Below are positions 8,173-8,343 of a stretch of DNA of 8,343 nt, piece by piece (the first letter of the stretch is position 1; every line of letters starts with the position of its first letter). The stretch spans positions 1 to 8,343 of the forward strand of contig JAITCT010000143.1 in NCBI GenBank assembly GCA_031282925.1, written 5' to 3'. The position numbers and the translations under genes are program-made. Under the pieces are notes generated by a model. That model saw only the letters and a program-made list of their open reading frames with translations. It was not told where the DNA came from and did no database searches. This DNA comes from Dysgonamonadaceae bacterium. GTDB lineage: Bacteria > Bacteroidota > Bacteroidia > Bacteroidales > Azobacteroidaceae.

Positions 8173-8343
8173 CCGCAAATGAAAAACATTTTCTCCTCAT
8201 ACTGCAACTGTTTTTTGCCTGCGCACTGCGCAAGCGGGCGTGCCGGGCTTTTGGAAAGTATTGATACAGGTTGCAGGAAGGCAAAAAACAATTCTCCACT
8301 CAAATGGGTTGCCGGATAAAAATTCCTTTGTAAATTTCACAAT

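Noticed and set aside
7422..8343. tRNA, rRNA or reverse-transcriptase (retron/DGR) elements
   Set aside because: No cloverleaf, T-loop or CCA pattern was seen, and no reverse-transcriptase motif occurs in any frame.

Overview
The window looks like a piece of a Bacteroidales-type chromosome (phylum Bacteroidota). The evidence is the -7 boxes of the TAnnTTTG type (TACCTTTG twice, TATTTTTG once), the lack of Shine-Dalgarno motifs before the genes, and a transcription-repair coupling factor whose sequence reads as Bacteroidales. Genus cannot be fixed from the sequence alone.

Layout. Positions 1-284 are AT-rich and hold no gene: a weak terminator-like hairpin, the first copy of a ~40-bp repeat and a promoter. 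Positions 285-3955 hold a tight same-strand, AT-rich four-gene defence operon. It encodes a small XRE-type helix-turn-helix regulator, a helical/TIR-domain protein (probable NAD+-cleaving effector), an AvaI/BsoBI-type restriction endonuclease (predicted site CYCGRG) and its partner amino-methyltransferase (predicted N4-cytosine). Gaps between genes are 6, 20 and 3 bp. The same ~40-bp repeat occurs again at 3997-4038, so the whole operon with its promoter sits between two direct repeats. Positions 4104-7421 hold complete mfd, visibly richer in G+C, with its own -7 box. It carries an apparent 36-bp in-frame insertion of G/C-homopolymer palindromic DNA at 5007-5042. Positions 7422-8140 are a gene-free island of interspersed repeats: a GTCATTG...GCAATC palindrome, a 108-bp direct repeat containing a GTAG-type REP hairpin (two copies), and between them a 161-bp imperfect inverted-repeat module built from GTCCCGTCAGGGAC palindromes. 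A well-spaced promoter at 8141-8172 faces the right edge, where no convincing gene can be read before the window ends.

How the parts work together (inference). The methyltransferase protects host CYCGRG sites and the nuclease cuts unmodified invading DNA. The HTH protein, first in the operon, probably sets expression. The TIR gene between regulator and nuclease is the unusual part. It could give a second, abortive layer based on NAD+ depletion if restriction fails, or be an independent effector sharing the promoter. The flanking repeats and base composition suggest the cassette was acquired as one unit upstream of mfd while leaving mfd's own promoter intact.
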